From Ruegeria arenilitoris (GTDB taxonomy: Bacteria; Pseudomonadota; Alphaproteobacteria; Rhodobacterales; Rhodobacteraceae), in the NCBI RefSeq assembly GCF_013032445.1, contig NZ_WQCA01000001.1, positions 422,610-486,609 of the forward strand: 64,000 nt of DNA, read 5' to 3'. The position numbers and the translations under genes were made by a program. The notes under the pieces were generated by a model. The model worked only from the letters and a program-made list of their open reading frames with translations, was not told where the DNA came from and made no database searches. The first letter of the stretch is position 1; each line of letters opens with the position of its first letter. Positions 44,251 through 53,011 of the stretch are shown piece by piece.

Positions 44251-46444
44251 TTTCACTCTGAGCAAAGACGCAGACGGCGTCGCTTTTGTCACCTGGGACG
44301 CCCAGGGCAAATCCATGAACGTGCTGACGCGCGAGGCCTTTCAGGAGGTCAGCCAACTAATCGATCAGGCCCTGAATGATGAGGAGATCAAAGGCATCGT
44401 CATCACCTCGGGCAAAGAAGGCTCGTTCGCTGGCGGCATGGATCTAACCACGCTGGCCACCATCCGTCAGGAATCGGGTGATGAACCGGCGCAAGCCCTG
44501 TTCGACTTCGTGATGGGCGGCCACCATATCTTGCGCAAGATGGAACTGGCGGGCATGGACCCCAAGACCAAGAAGGGCGGCAAGCCGATCGCCTGTGCCA
44601 TCAACGGCACCTGCGCCGGGATCGGGACCGAGATCGCGCTGGCCTGTCACCACCGCGTCATGACCAGCAACCCGAAATCCAAGATTGGTCTGCCCGAAAT
44701 TTTGCTTGGCATCTTCCCCGGCGGCGGCGGCACCATGCGTTTCAGCCGTATGGTCGGCGCGATGGCTGCGGCCCCTGTCCTGCTGGAAGGCAAGATGATG
44801 GACCCGAAGAAAGCCAAAGGCGCACAACTGATTGACGCCGTGGCGGATGATCCGGTCGCAGCCGCAAAAGAGTGGGTTCTGAACGCCAAGGACGCCGATC
44901 TGGTGAAACCTTGGGATGCAAAGGGTTACAAGATGCCCGGCGGCGCGCCCTATCACCCCGCTGGTTTCATGACCTTCGTCGGCGCAAACGCGATGGTGAA
45001 TGGCAAGACCCAAGGCGCCTTCCCGGCGGCCAAAGCTCTGCTGAGCTCGATCTACGAAGGGGCGCTGGTCGATTTCGACACCGCCCTGAAGATCGAAGCG
45101 CGTTGGTTCACCAACGTCCTGATGAACCCGTCCTCGTCGGCGATGATCCGGTCGCTGTTCCTGAACAAGGAAGCATTGGAGAAAGGCGCGGTCCGCCCCA
45201 AAGATGTGCCCGATCAACGCGTCCAGAAAGTCGGCGTGCTGGGCGCTGGCATGATGGGTGCCGGTATCGCACTGGTGTCGGCTCAGGCTGGCATGGAGGT
45301 GGTTCTGATTGACCGTGATCAGGAAGCCGCCGACAAGGGCAAGGCCTATAGCGAAAGCTACATGGACAAGGGCATCAAGCGCGGCAAAGCCACGGCTGAA
45401 AAGAAAGAGGCCCTGCTGGCCCGCATTACCGCGACCCCCGATCTGGAGCATCTGAAAGGCTGCGACCTGATCATCGAAGCAGTGTTCGAAGACCCGGGCG
45501 TCAAGGCCGAGATGACCAAAAAGGTCGAGGCTATCATCCCCGAGGACTGCATCTTTGCCTCGAACACCTCGACCCTGCCCATCACCGATCTGGCGAAAGC
45601 GTCAGTGCGGCCAGAGCAGTTCATCGGCATCCACTTCTTCTCGCCGGTTGAGAAGATGTTCCTGGTCGAGATCATCAAGGGCAAGGAAACCGGTGATCGC
45701 GCAGTCGCCAAGGCATTGGACTATGTCCGTCAGATCCGCAAGACACCGATCGTGGTCAACGATGCGCGCTTCTTCTACGCCAATCGCTGCATCATCCCTT
45801 ACATCAACGAAGGTGCGCGTATGATCACCGAGGGCGTCAGCCCTGTGCTGATCGACAACGCTGCACGCCAGTTGGGCTTCCCGGTGGGGCCAATCCAGCT
45901 GACCGATGAAACCTCGATTGATCTGGGTGCCAAGATCGCGCGTGCAACCAAGGCCGCGATGGGTAATGCCTATCCCGCAAGCTCTGCGGACGATCTGATC
46001 TTCTGGATGGAAGAACAGGGCCGATTGGGCCGCAAGGCTAATGCGGGCTTCTTCGACTATGACGAAAAGGGCAAGCGCGTCGAATACTGGAAAGGCCTGC
46101 AGGATAAATACCCGCTAGCCGAGGATCAGCCTGACCTGATCGAAGTGCAGGAACGCCTGATGTTCGCTCAGGTTCTGGAAGCGGTCCGTGCGCTGGAAGA
46201 AGGCGTTCTGGAAGACATCCGCGAAGGCGACGTGGGCGCAATCCTAGGCTGGGGCTTCGCGCCTTGGTCGGGCGGTCCGCTCAGCTGGCTGGACATCATC
46301 GGCACACCCTACGCGGCCGAGCGTTGCGACCAATTGACCGAGGCCTATGGCGAGCGTTTCTCTTGCCCGCCGCTGCTGCGTGAGATGGCTGAAAAGGGCC
46401 AGAGCTTCTACGGTCGCTTCGCCCCCGAAGCCAAGGCTGCCTAA
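44243..46444 (+). CDS. fadB: Multifunctional fatty-acid oxidation protein FadB/FadJ (hydratase + 3-hydroxyacyl-CoA dehydrogenase)
   Basis: 733 residues. The N-terminal crotonase domain has ITSGKEGSFAGGMDLTTLATI, CAINGTCAGIGTEIALACH as the oxyanion region and KIGLPEILLGIFPGGGGTMR with the catalytic Glu. The central NAD-binding domain starts near residue 330 (VGVLGAGMMGAGIALVSAQAG). The dehydrogenase domain has FASNTSTLPIT and IHFFSPVEKMFLVEII with the catalytic His. The start at 44243 is six bases after GGAG; in-frame TTG 44231 and ATG 44237 are alternatives. A 12-bp hairpin follows the stop. Confidence 0.94.
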   Translation: MTDFTLSKDADGVAFVTWDAQGKSMNVLTREAFQEVSQLIDQALNDEEIKGIVITSGKEGSFAGGMDLTTLATIRQESGDEPAQALFDFVMGGHHILRKMELAGMDPKTKKGGKPIACAINGTCAGIGTEIALACHHRVMTSNPKSKIGLPEILLGIFPGGGGTMRFSRMVGAMAAAPVLLEGKMMDPKKAKGAQLIDAVADDPVAAAKEWVLNAKDADLVKPWDAKGYKMPGGAPYHPAGFMTFVGANAMVNGKTQGAFPAAKALLSSIYEGALVDFDTALKIEARWFTNVLMNPSSSAMIRSLFLNKEALEKGAVRPKDVPDQRVQKVGVLGAGMMGAGIALVSAQAGMEVVLIDRDQEAADKGKAYSESYMDKGIKRGKATAEKKEALLARITATPDLEHLKGCDLIIEAVFEDPGVKAEMTKKVEAIIPEDCIFASNTSTLPITDLAKASVRPEQFIGIHFFSPVEKMFLVEIIKGKETGDRAVAKALDYVRQIRKTPIVVNDARFFYANRCIIPYINEGARMITEGVSPVLIDNAARQLGFPVGPIQLTDETSIDLGAKIARATKAAMGNAYPASSADDLIFWMEEQGRLGRKANAGFFDYDEKGKRVEYWKGLQDKYPLAEDQPDLIEVQERLMFAQVLEAVRALEEGVLEDIREGDVGAILGWGFAPWSGGPLSWLDIIGTPYAAERCDQLTEAYGERFSCPPLLREMAEKGQSFYGRFAPEAKAA

Positions 46445-46451
46445 ACAAACA

Positions 46452-46481
46452 ACGCTGGCGCATACCCCCATGCGCCAGCGT
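46452..46481. terminator. Terminator-like hairpin between convergent fadB and Hint genes
   Basis: Perfect 12-bp stem ACGCTGGCGCAT / ATGCGCCAGCGT with loop ACCCCC. No T-run follows on either strand, so it may end transcription only in part or protect the 3' ends. Confidence 0.6.
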
Positions 46482-46509
46482 CACCTTGTAGGTTCAGATA
46501 GTTTCCCGT

Positions 46510-47280
46510 TCAGATCATCATCACTGGCCGCCCCGGTCGCCCGGCCCGACGCGCGCCCCTGACCGGCCTCACCGGAACAATCGGATGATCAAAGACCGGC
46601 GCGGGCAGCGAGCCCAGCGAATTTGCCAGAACACCAATATCGCCGCGTCTTGCGGTCAGATAAATCAAATCCGCAGCAACCTCAGCTGTGACAACCTCGT
46701 ACGACGCACCACCGGATTGGTGGCCAATCCCAAAGCGTCCCGAGGGGCAAAAGGCCCGAAATCCGCCTTCGATAAAGATCACCTCATCCTGATCGAAGAA
46801 GAGGGTAGTGACGTCAAAACATGTCGCGGGCACATCCGGGGTGATCTGGAAAACCCCGCCCAGAAGCCTTGCCGAAACGATCGGCTCTCTGGCTGGCGAT
46901 GTGACCGGATCATGACCCAGCTTGGTGCTATCCAGTACGACACCTTGCTCTGGCATCAGCCAGACTGGACGCCCGTTATAGGCCGCGTTTGAAGGTACAC
47001 AAACCGGCATGCACTCGGCCTTGGTTTCGCCGTGCGGCACTGTAATGCAATCTTCCGAAATACGGTTTACCGGCCTGAAACCGTTGTCCACAGTGCGAAC
47101 AAAGTCACCGACCTGAAGCTCTTCGACAAGCTTCCAGCCTGCCCTTGTCGCAACTTTGGTTCCGTGCACCAGACCACCTCGGCGAGCGTTCAGCACAGCC
47201 TGTGGTTTTGCGCTACTCTGGTACTCGGACCGTTCTGCGAAATCTATAACACTCTCTACTTTCAACAAGAACCAACCCAA
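46510..47280 (-). CDS. Hint (hedgehog/intein) domain protein
   Basis: 256 residues in the longest frame. The recognisable part begins near residue 35: GGLVHGTKVATRAGWKLVEELQVGDFVRTVDNGFRPV, a Hint start in which the usual first Cys is not seen (His-Gly-Thr precedes), then PVCVPSNAAYNGRPVWLMPEQGVVLD, PIVSARLLGGV and VTTLFFDQDEVIFIEGGFRAFCP. Roseobacters carry many such proteins, often unannotated in function. The start is uncertain: no ATG lies upstream of the domain and the frame opens directly after a stop at TTG 47280, without a ribosome site; TTGs at 47268 and 47265 are alternatives. The upstream region is notably AT-rich. Confidence 0.75.
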   Translation of the reverse strand: MGWFLLKVESVIDFAERSEYQSSAKPQAVLNARRGGLVHGTKVATRAGWKLVEELQVGDFVRTVDNGFRPVNRISEDCITVPHGETKAECMPVCVPSNAAYNGRPVWLMPEQGVVLDSTKLGHDPVTSPAREPIVSARLLGGVFQITPDVPATCFDVTTLFFDQDEVIFIEGGFRAFCPSGRFGIGHQSGGASYEVVTAEVAADLIYLTARRGDIGVLANSLGSLPAPVFDHPIVPVRPVRGARRAGRPGRPVMMI

Positions 47281-47441
47281 CTATTACACACAAAAAACTA
47301 AGCTTAGTTAGTACCACAGGGTCGGGATGCGTGACTTAATTTTGACATATTGAGGCCCCATTTGGGTCATTCTGGGCCCACCAAACACTCAAAACCTAGA
47401 CAACAGATCCCTTTCTGATGCCATTGGGATTTAATTGGAAA
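47281..47441. other. AT-rich intergenic region with a 14-bp palindrome
   Basis: Between the Hint gene and a sulfotransferase gene, both on the minus strand. AACTAAGCTTAGTT at 47296-47309 is a perfect palindrome just upstream of the Hint start. TTGACA at 47342-47347 reads on the plus strand but has no good -10 partner. GGCCC and GGGCC flank a 14-base spacer near 47354-47378. I see no gene in it. Confidence 0.5.
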
Positions 47442-48104
47442 CTATGAACCAAGCGCCGGATCAAAGGCGAACCCGAATCTGGCAACGTCCTCTGCGCAAA
47501 TCTCGGCCACCACAGAAGCCGTCTGATCAGAATAGGATCGGCGATAATCCTTGGCTCGTGCAGATCGGTTGAGATGAGGCAAGTTTATTTGAAATCCAAG
47601 ATGATCGAACAAAGGCGAAGCGTCCTCTTCGAAGCGCTCAAGCCGGATGAAAAATCGGCACTGTTCAACCCCATCAGCCCTTGTCATGTAGTGGCGCGCG
47701 GGGTTCAACCGGAAAGATCGCCCTATGTCGGGGTGTAGAACGAACTGATTGAAGGGCAAAGACTTGGCCAGCGAAACTGCGGCGTGATCGAAGCTTTGCT
47801 CACGTAACCAGTGGTAGTAACTAACGATCCGGTCCCATGGGTTGCGTACAAGGGTGAACGTGGTCAGGGACTGTAACTCTTCAATCGACAGAACCCCGTC
47901 GATATCCGCCAGCGTGGAGTGCTTCCACAACCGCCCCCTGCCCTTCAGCGCCTTGGCCCGCTTGCGGCGCTTCACGGCTTTGGGCGTATCTCCGATAAGG
48001 ATGTCATCTTTCATCGCCCGCTGTTCCAGCGCCTGCGCCAGCGACGTACCGCCTGTCTTGGGGATGTGAACGAACACATAGCGCCGCCCACGCGAGATGA
48101 TCAC
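47442..48104 (-). CDS. Sulfotransferase family protein
   Basis: 220 residues. The PAPS-binding loop is at the very N-terminus (VFVHIPKTGGTSLAQAL, residues 10-26) and the second motif is FTLVRNPWDRIVSYYHWLRE near residue 88, the pattern of the sulfotransferase-2/carbohydrate group. There is no membrane anchor. The acceptor is unknown; a role in sulfating a surface polysaccharide is an inference from the family. Overlaps the DMT exporter gene by four bases. Confidence 0.85.
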   Translation of the reverse strand: MIISRGRRYVFVHIPKTGGTSLAQALEQRAMKDDILIGDTPKAVKRRKRAKALKGRGRLWKHSTLADIDGVLSIEELQSLTTFTLVRNPWDRIVSYYHWLREQSFDHAAVSLAKSLPFNQFVLHPDIGRSFRLNPARHYMTRADGVEQCRFFIRLERFEEDASPLFDHLGFQINLPHLNRSARAKDYRRSYSDQTASVVAEICAEDVARFGFAFDPALGS

Positions 48105-49027
48105 GCTGTGTCCTCCAATGCGGCTGCGCGCCTTGATCGCCAGCCCAGCAACGCTCCGGCTGCGGCGATCAACCCGATCCCGGCAATCTGCATGACACCA
48201 ATCACCTGACCCAGCGCGACCCAGGCGAAGAGCGGACCGAAGATCATCACCGAGTATTCGAACACCGCAACATAGGAGGTCTCACCAATCTGATAGGCTT
48301 TGATCAGCATGAAAACGGCAATCGTCGATCCAACGGCCTGCACGACGATCCAGAACAGCGCCGGTTGCATGTGCCAGACCATCCCCCGCGTCACAAAACC
48401 ATCGGGGAAGGAATGCGGCAGGGTCGAAAACACGATCAGGCCTATCGCTCCGGCCATCCCAAGGGTAGTGATCATCGCCGCCAACAGCGCGACAGTGCTT
48501 TCCTGAGCACAATGGCTGCGTGTGATGATCGAACTGAGCGCGTAGAAAAGTCCTCCGGCCACCGGCAGCAGGGTTTGGGTATCGAATTCATGGGGATTGG
48601 GCTGCAACACACAGAGAATACCAGCAAACCCGATCAGAACGGCCAGAATGCGCCACGGGCCGATCCTCTGGCCCATTGCAAGGGCCGAGATCAGCAGCAC
48701 GAAGATCGGCGAGGTGAATAACCCCGCCAGCGCCTGCGCAATCGGCATCAGCGCGAGTGATGCAAAGTAGAACAGCATCGCCAGTGTGATCAGAACGCTG
48801 CGCAGGATCACAGGCCCCAGCCGTTGCGGGCGCAAACTGCCCATCCCTAACAGCGACAATCCACCGATCAGCGGTAACATCAGCAGGGCGCGGCTCAGGT
48901 GGAATTGCCAAAGGCCAATTGTGTCGGCCAGCAGGATTACCACGTTGTCGATCACCCCGATGATGGCCATGGCACTGACCATCAGAACCGAGGCCAAAAC
49001 CGGTGAAGTCTGACTTTCCGCTTGCAT
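48101..49027 (-). CDS. DMT-superfamily (EamA) transporter
   Basis: 308 residues, ten predicted membrane helices in two EamA repeats: LMVSAMAIIGVIDNVVILLADTIGLWQFHLSRALLMLP starts the first, and GLFYALSSIITRSHCAQES the second; FTSPIFVLLISALAMGQRIGPWR and FEYSVMIFGPLFAWVALGQ are the paired signature helices. Likely exports a small metabolite; the substrate is unknown. Coupled with the sulfotransferase (ATGA). Confidence 0.88.
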   Translation of the reverse strand: MQAESQTSPVLASVLMVSAMAIIGVIDNVVILLADTIGLWQFHLSRALLMLPLIGGLSLLGMGSLRPQRLGPVILRSVLITLAMLFYFASLALMPIAQALAGLFTSPIFVLLISALAMGQRIGPWRILAVLIGFAGILCVLQPNPHEFDTQTLLPVAGGLFYALSSIITRSHCAQESTVALLAAMITTLGMAGAIGLIVFSTLPHSFPDGFVTRGMVWHMQPALFWIVVQAVGSTIAVFMLIKAYQIGETSYVAVFEYSVMIFGPLFAWVALGQVIGVMQIAGIGLIAAAGALLGWRSRRAAALEDTA

Positions 49028-49167
49028 TCAAAGCCCCGGTTACAAAGCGGCGTTAAGTGCCGCGCATCGTGTTATCCAGCACATTTAACAATCCGCGCGC
49101 AACAGGTTTGCGCCTTTGGATTTTACCATGCTAAGCTAACTCAAAATAATCACGAGCATACCTCATC

Positions 49168-50184
49168 TTGAAAACGGCACTTAAACAGTACCAGCGGATC
49201 GAAGCCACCGGTCTGTGGCGCCCCTCGCCCGATGCGCAGCGGCGAGAGGTGGTGGTGTCGCTTGGTGAGGCTACGCTGACGATCTCGGACTTCAACGAAC
49301 AGGCGTTGACCCATTGGTCTCTGGCCGCGTTGGAACGGCAGAACCCGGGTGTGTTCCCCGCGATCTTCAACCCCGATGGCGACCCGGATGAAACGTTGGA
49401 ACTGGAGGATTCCGAAACCACGATGATCGAGGCTATCGACCGCCTGCAACGGGCCATCGACCGGGCGCGACCCCATCCGGGGCGGTTGCGCTGGCTCAGC
49501 GTCGCGGGTGTGGTGGCCGCCGTGGCCGCGCTGTTGCTGCTGTGGATGCCGTCGGCTTTGCAAAACCACGTCGTCTCGGTCGTGCCCGAGATTAAACGCG
49601 AGGATATCGGCAACGCGATTCTGCACCGGATCGAGCGGGTTTCGGGGCGAGCCTGCACGTCTGAGGATGCAGAGGCGGCGCTGGACCAGTTGGCCGCACG
49701 TACCGGAGTGCGAAAAGTCATCATTCTGCCTGCCGGGGTGCAAGACAGCCTCAGCCTGCCAGGCGGCATCGTTCTGCTGAACCGGGCTTTGGTCGAGGAT
49801 CACGAAGACCCCTCGGTCGCGGCTGGGTACATCATCGCCGAACGCGCCCGGGCGCAGACGCAGGATCCGCTGGACGAGTTGCTGGATCGCACCGGTGTCA
49901 CAACCGCCTTCCGCCTGCTGACGACCGGAGAACTGACGCCCGAGATTGTCGACAACTACACCGAACAGGTGCTGGCCGAACCGCGCCCGACCTTGCCTGA
50001 TGACGATCTTCTGGCCGTATTCGCGCAGGCCGCGTTACCGTCGACACCTTATGCCTATGCGATGGATGTCACCGGTGAGACGGTGCTGGGCCTGATCGAG
50101 GCTGACCCGATGGCGGGCCGTCCTTTGCAACAGGTTCTACCGGACCGCGATTGGGTCCGGCTGCAAAATATCTGCGGAGAGTAG
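49168..50184 (+). CDS. Single-span membrane protein with a degenerate M48-like periplasmic domain
   Basis: 338 residues from a TTG start; the next in-frame ATG is at residue 86, inside the conserved part. Residues 1-108 are a small cytoplasmic beta-rich domain (GLWRPSPDAQRREVVVSLGEATLTISDF), 109-127 a membrane span, and 130-338 a periplasmic part. The latter reads GIVLLNRALVEDHEDPSVAAGYIIAERARAQTQDPLDELL, which has the shape of the M48 peptidase core (LLNRALVED, then a helix) but no HEXXH zinc motif. If the likeness is real it is a pseudo-peptidase. I do not recognise a named family. Convergent with upp, three bases apart. Confidence 0.65.
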   Translation: MKTALKQYQRIEATGLWRPSPDAQRREVVVSLGEATLTISDFNEQALTHWSLAALERQNPGVFPAIFNPDGDPDETLELEDSETTMIEAIDRLQRAIDRARPHPGRLRWLSVAGVVAAVAALLLLWMPSALQNHVVSVVPEIKREDIGNAILHRIERVSGRACTSEDAEAALDQLAARTGVRKVIILPAGVQDSLSLPGGIVLLNRALVEDHEDPSVAAGYIIAERARAQTQDPLDELLDRTGVTTAFRLLTTGELTPEIVDNYTEQVLAEPRPTLPDDDLLAVFAQAALPSTPYAYAMDVTGETVLGLIEADPMAGRPLQQVLPDRDWVRLQNICGE

Positions 50185-50187
50185 GCG

Positions 50188-50820
50188 TTACTTGGTTCCG
50201 AACATCCGGTCGCCCGCATCGCCAAGACCGGGCATGATGTAACCCTTCGAATTCAACTCGCGGTCCAGAGATGCGGTAACGATTTTCACATCCGGATGCG
50301 CCTCTTTCATACGTTCCACACCCTCGGGCGCGGCCAGCAGGCAGAGGAATCGGATATCGGTCGCGCCCGCCTCTTTCAGCAGATCAATCGCCGCGGCCGA
50401 GCTGTTGCCGGTGGCCAGCATCGGATCAACGGCAATCACCAGACGGTCCTTCAACCCTTCGGGCGCCTTGAAATAATACTGCACCGGCTTCAGGGTCTCT
50501 TCGTCACGATAGAGCCCGACAAACCCGACACGCGCCGAGGGGACCAGTTCCAGTACTCCGTCCAGCATCCCGTTGCCGGCCCGCAGGATCGACACCAGCG
50601 CCAGTTTCTTGCCTGCCAGAATGGGGGCGTCCATCTCCTCCATCGGGGTTTCTATGCGGCGGGTGGTCAGCTTCAGCTCGCGCGTGACCTCATAGGCCAG
50701 CAGCAGGGTGATCTCGCGCAGCAACTGCCGGAAAACGGCGGTCGAGGTGCCCTTGTCCCGCATGAGCGTCAGTTTGTGCTGCACCAGCGGGTGGTCAACG
50801 ACGGTCAGGTGTTCGCTCAT
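50188..50820 (-). CDS. upp: Uracil phosphoribosyltransferase
   Basis: 210 residues. Makes UMP from uracil and PRPP. Seen: [30 protein letters not shown] at the start, [32 protein letters not shown], the PRPP loop [26 protein letters not shown] and the C-terminal [17 protein letters not shown] that binds uracil. Last gene of a five-gene minus-strand salvage operon; its start overlaps the add stop. Confidence 0.97.
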   Translation of the reverse strand: MSEHLTVVDHPLVQHKLTLMRDKGTSTAVFRQLLREITLLLAYEVTRELKLTTRRIETPMEEMDAPILAGKKLALVSILRAGNGMLDGVLELVPSARVGFVGLYRDEETLKPVQYYFKAPEGLKDRLVIAVDPMLATGNSSAAAIDLLKEAGATDIRFLCLLAAPEGVERMKEAHPDVKIVTASLDRELNSKGYIMPGLGDAGDRMFGTK

Positions 50821-51803
50821 GTTCTCTCCAGTCTTTTCTTGACCCGCGCGCGGGTCTCTTCATCGCAGAAGGCCGCGTTCAGGGCCGTTTCATTTAGGGC
50901 AGTAAAGTCTTCGGCCTCCCAACCAAAGGCTTGGCTTAGCATTTCATACTCGCGCCGCATGGTGGTGTGGAAAAACGGCGGGTCGTCGGTTGAGATTGTG
51001 ACGTTGACCCCATGGTCGCGCAACCGGGCAATCGGGTGCGTCGCGAAATCGGGGAACAGGCCCAGAACCACATTCGAGCCCGGACAAACCTCCAGTGTCA
51101 CCTCACGGTCGACCAGTTCCCGGATCAGGTCGGGGTCTTCAACGGCTCGGACGCCGTGGCCGATACGCTCCACCCCCAGATCGCGCACCGCATCGCGCAC
51201 GCTTTCCGGCCCGCCGAATTCACCGGCATGGGTGGTCAGGCGCAGCCCAGCCTCTCGGGCGCAGTCGAAGGCCCACTTGTAATCGCCCTGCGTGCCGACG
51301 GATTCGTTGCCACCCATGCCAAAGCCGGTGATCCAGTCTCCCGCCGTCTCGGCGGCGCAATGGGCGCTGCGCTTGGCTTGCTCGGGCCCGAAATGGCGCA
51401 CGCAAGTCACGACACCGCGCAGGGTGATATCAAACTTGCGCTCGGCCTCATCCGCCGCGTCCTGAATCGCATTCAGGTAATCGCGCCAAGCATGCAGGTC
51501 ACCGCTTCCACAGAAATCGGGGCTGAGGAAGGTCTCTGAGTAAACCACTCCGTTGGCGGCGCTTTCTTCGAGGATCGCCAGCGTTAGGCGACGGAAATCC
51601 TCGGGCGTTTTCAGCACTTCACAGGCGGCCTCATAAACGCTGAGGAAATGCGCGAAGTCGCGGAAGTCATAGCTGCCGTCGGGCTTGAAAATCCCGCTCA
51701 GATCGATGCGCTTTTCATGCGCCAGCTGACGGATAAAAGCAGGCGGGGCCGCGCCCTCGTGGTGCAGGTGAAGCTCGATCTTGGGCAGGTCTGCGACTGT
51801 CAT
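50817..51803 (-). CDS. add: Adenosine deaminase
   Basis: 328 residues. Converts (deoxy)adenosine to (deoxy)inosine. The zinc ligands His12 and His14 lie in [11 protein letters not shown]; the position usually Leu in HLHLEG is His here. Further ligands and catalytic groups: [12 protein letters not shown] (His), RIGHGVRA (His) and [11 protein letters not shown] (Asp pair). The shorter length and text fit the bacterial Add group. Overlaps deoB and upp by four bases each. Confidence 0.93.
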   Translation of the reverse strand: MTVADLPKIELHLHHEGAAPPAFIRQLAHEKRIDLSGIFKPDGSYDFRDFAHFLSVYEAACEVLKTPEDFRRLTLAILEESAANGVVYSETFLSPDFCGSGDLHAWRDYLNAIQDAADEAERKFDITLRGVVTCVRHFGPEQAKRSAHCAAETAGDWITGFGMGGNESVGTQGDYKWAFDCAREAGLRLTTHAGEFGGPESVRDAVRDLGVERIGHGVRAVEDPDLIRELVDREVTLEVCPGSNVVLGLFPDFATHPIARLRDHGVNVTISTDDPPFFHTTMRREYEMLSQAFGWEAEDFTALNETALNAAFCDEETRARVKKRLERT

Positions 51804-53011
51804 AGGAAACTCTTCCCCGGTCCTTGCGCCGGAATGTCCAAATGGTGCGCGATGCTGGCGGCCACGTCGGTGAAATTAACCGCGCCGATCTGACCCGCGC
51901 CCCGCCCGGCAATAAGAACAGGAACCTGTTCGCGCGTGTGATCGGTTCCGATCCAGCTGGGGTCATTGCCATGATCGGCGGTCAACAGCATCAGGTCGCC
52001 GGGGCGCAGACGCGACAGGATCGTGCCGATCTCACGGTCGAACCACTCCAGCGCGCGGGCATATCCGCTGATATCGCGGCGGTGACCATAGAGGCTGTCA
52101 AACTCGACGAAATTGGCGAAGGTCAGGCTGCCCTCTTCGGCCTCATTGACCAAATCGGACAGGTAACCCATCAGCTCGGCATCCGAACCCTTGCGCAGGG
52201 TGTCGATCCCCTGCATCGAGAAGATGTCACCGATCTTGCCCACCGCGTGCACGCGGCGCCCGGCATCCTGCGCCCAGTTCGTCAGGACCGGCGCGGGCGG
52301 CAGAATGGCAAAGTCCTTGCGGTTGGTGGTGCGGGTGAAGCCCTGTTCGGACGTTCCCACAAAAGGCCGCGCGATGACTCGGCCGACTTTCATCTCATGC
52401 AGACGCGGGGCCAGCGCCTTGCACATGTTCAGTAAGCGGTCGAGACCAAAGCTCTCCTCATGCGCGGCGATCTGGAACACGCTGTCGGCCGAAGTGTAGC
52501 AGATCGGCCAGCCGGTGCGCATGTGCTCGGCCCCCAATTCGGCAATGATCGCCGTGCCCGAGGCATGGCAATCACCTAGTATGCCATCGGTTCCTGCGGC
52601 CTCTGCAGCTGCGCGGCTCAGATCGGCGGGAAAGGACGACGTCGTGTCCGGGAAGTAATGCCAATCCCACGGCACCGGCAGCCCGGCCAACTCCCAATGG
52701 CCCGAGGGCGTGTCCTTGCCCCGCGAATGCTCGCGCGCGCAGCCCCAAAGGCCCGCGGGTTCGGCCAGTAATCCCGGCGTTTCTGCGCTCGAAGCCAAAC
52801 GCGTCGCGGCCCCCAGTCCCAGCGCATCGAGGTTGGGCAGGTGCAGAGGGCCAGAGCGCCCCTCCTCTGCCCGGCCTTCGGCGCAGGCTTGCGCGATATG
52901 CGCCAGGGTGTTGGAGCCAGTATCCGGGGTTTCGCCGTTAAAGAACCGATCTGCATCCGGCGCGCCGCCAATTCCGACCGAGTCCATCACCACAAGAAAG
53001 GTACGGGTCAT
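51800..53011 (-). CDS. deoB: Phosphopentomutase
   Basis: 403 residues. Interconverts (deoxy)ribose 1- and 5-phosphate, feeding sugars from nucleoside phosphorolysis into central metabolism. Alkaline-phosphatase-type metalloenzyme: VVMDSVGIGGAPDADRFF at the start (metal Asp), PDTGSNTLAHIAQA with the conserved Thr, PSGHWELAGLPV, and C-terminal MLLTADHGNDPSWIGTDHTREQVPVL with the metal His/Asp set. Coupled to deoA and add. Confidence 0.97.
   Translation of the reverse strand: MTRTFLVVMDSVGIGGAPDADRFFNGETPDTGSNTLAHIAQACAEGRAEEGRSGPLHLPNLDALGLGAATRLASSAETPGLLAEPAGLWGCAREHSRGKDTPSGHWELAGLPVPWDWHYFPDTTSSFPADLSRAAAEAAGTDGILGDCHASGTAIIAELGAEHMRTGWPICYTSADSVFQIAAHEESFGLDRLLNMCKALAPRLHEMKVGRVIARPFVGTSEQGFTRTTNRKDFAILPPAPVLTNWAQDAGRRVHAVGKIGDIFSMQGIDTLRKGSDAELMGYLSDLVNEAEEGSLTFANFVEFDSLYGHRRDISGYARALEWFDREIGTILSRLRPGDLMLLTADHGNDPSWIGTDHTREQVPVLIAGRGAGQIGAVNFTDVAASIAHHLDIPAQGPGKSFL

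Noticed and set aside
44444..45451. 335-codon frame antisense to fadB
   Set aside because: Shadow of a conserved multidomain enzyme with no ribosome site or domain.
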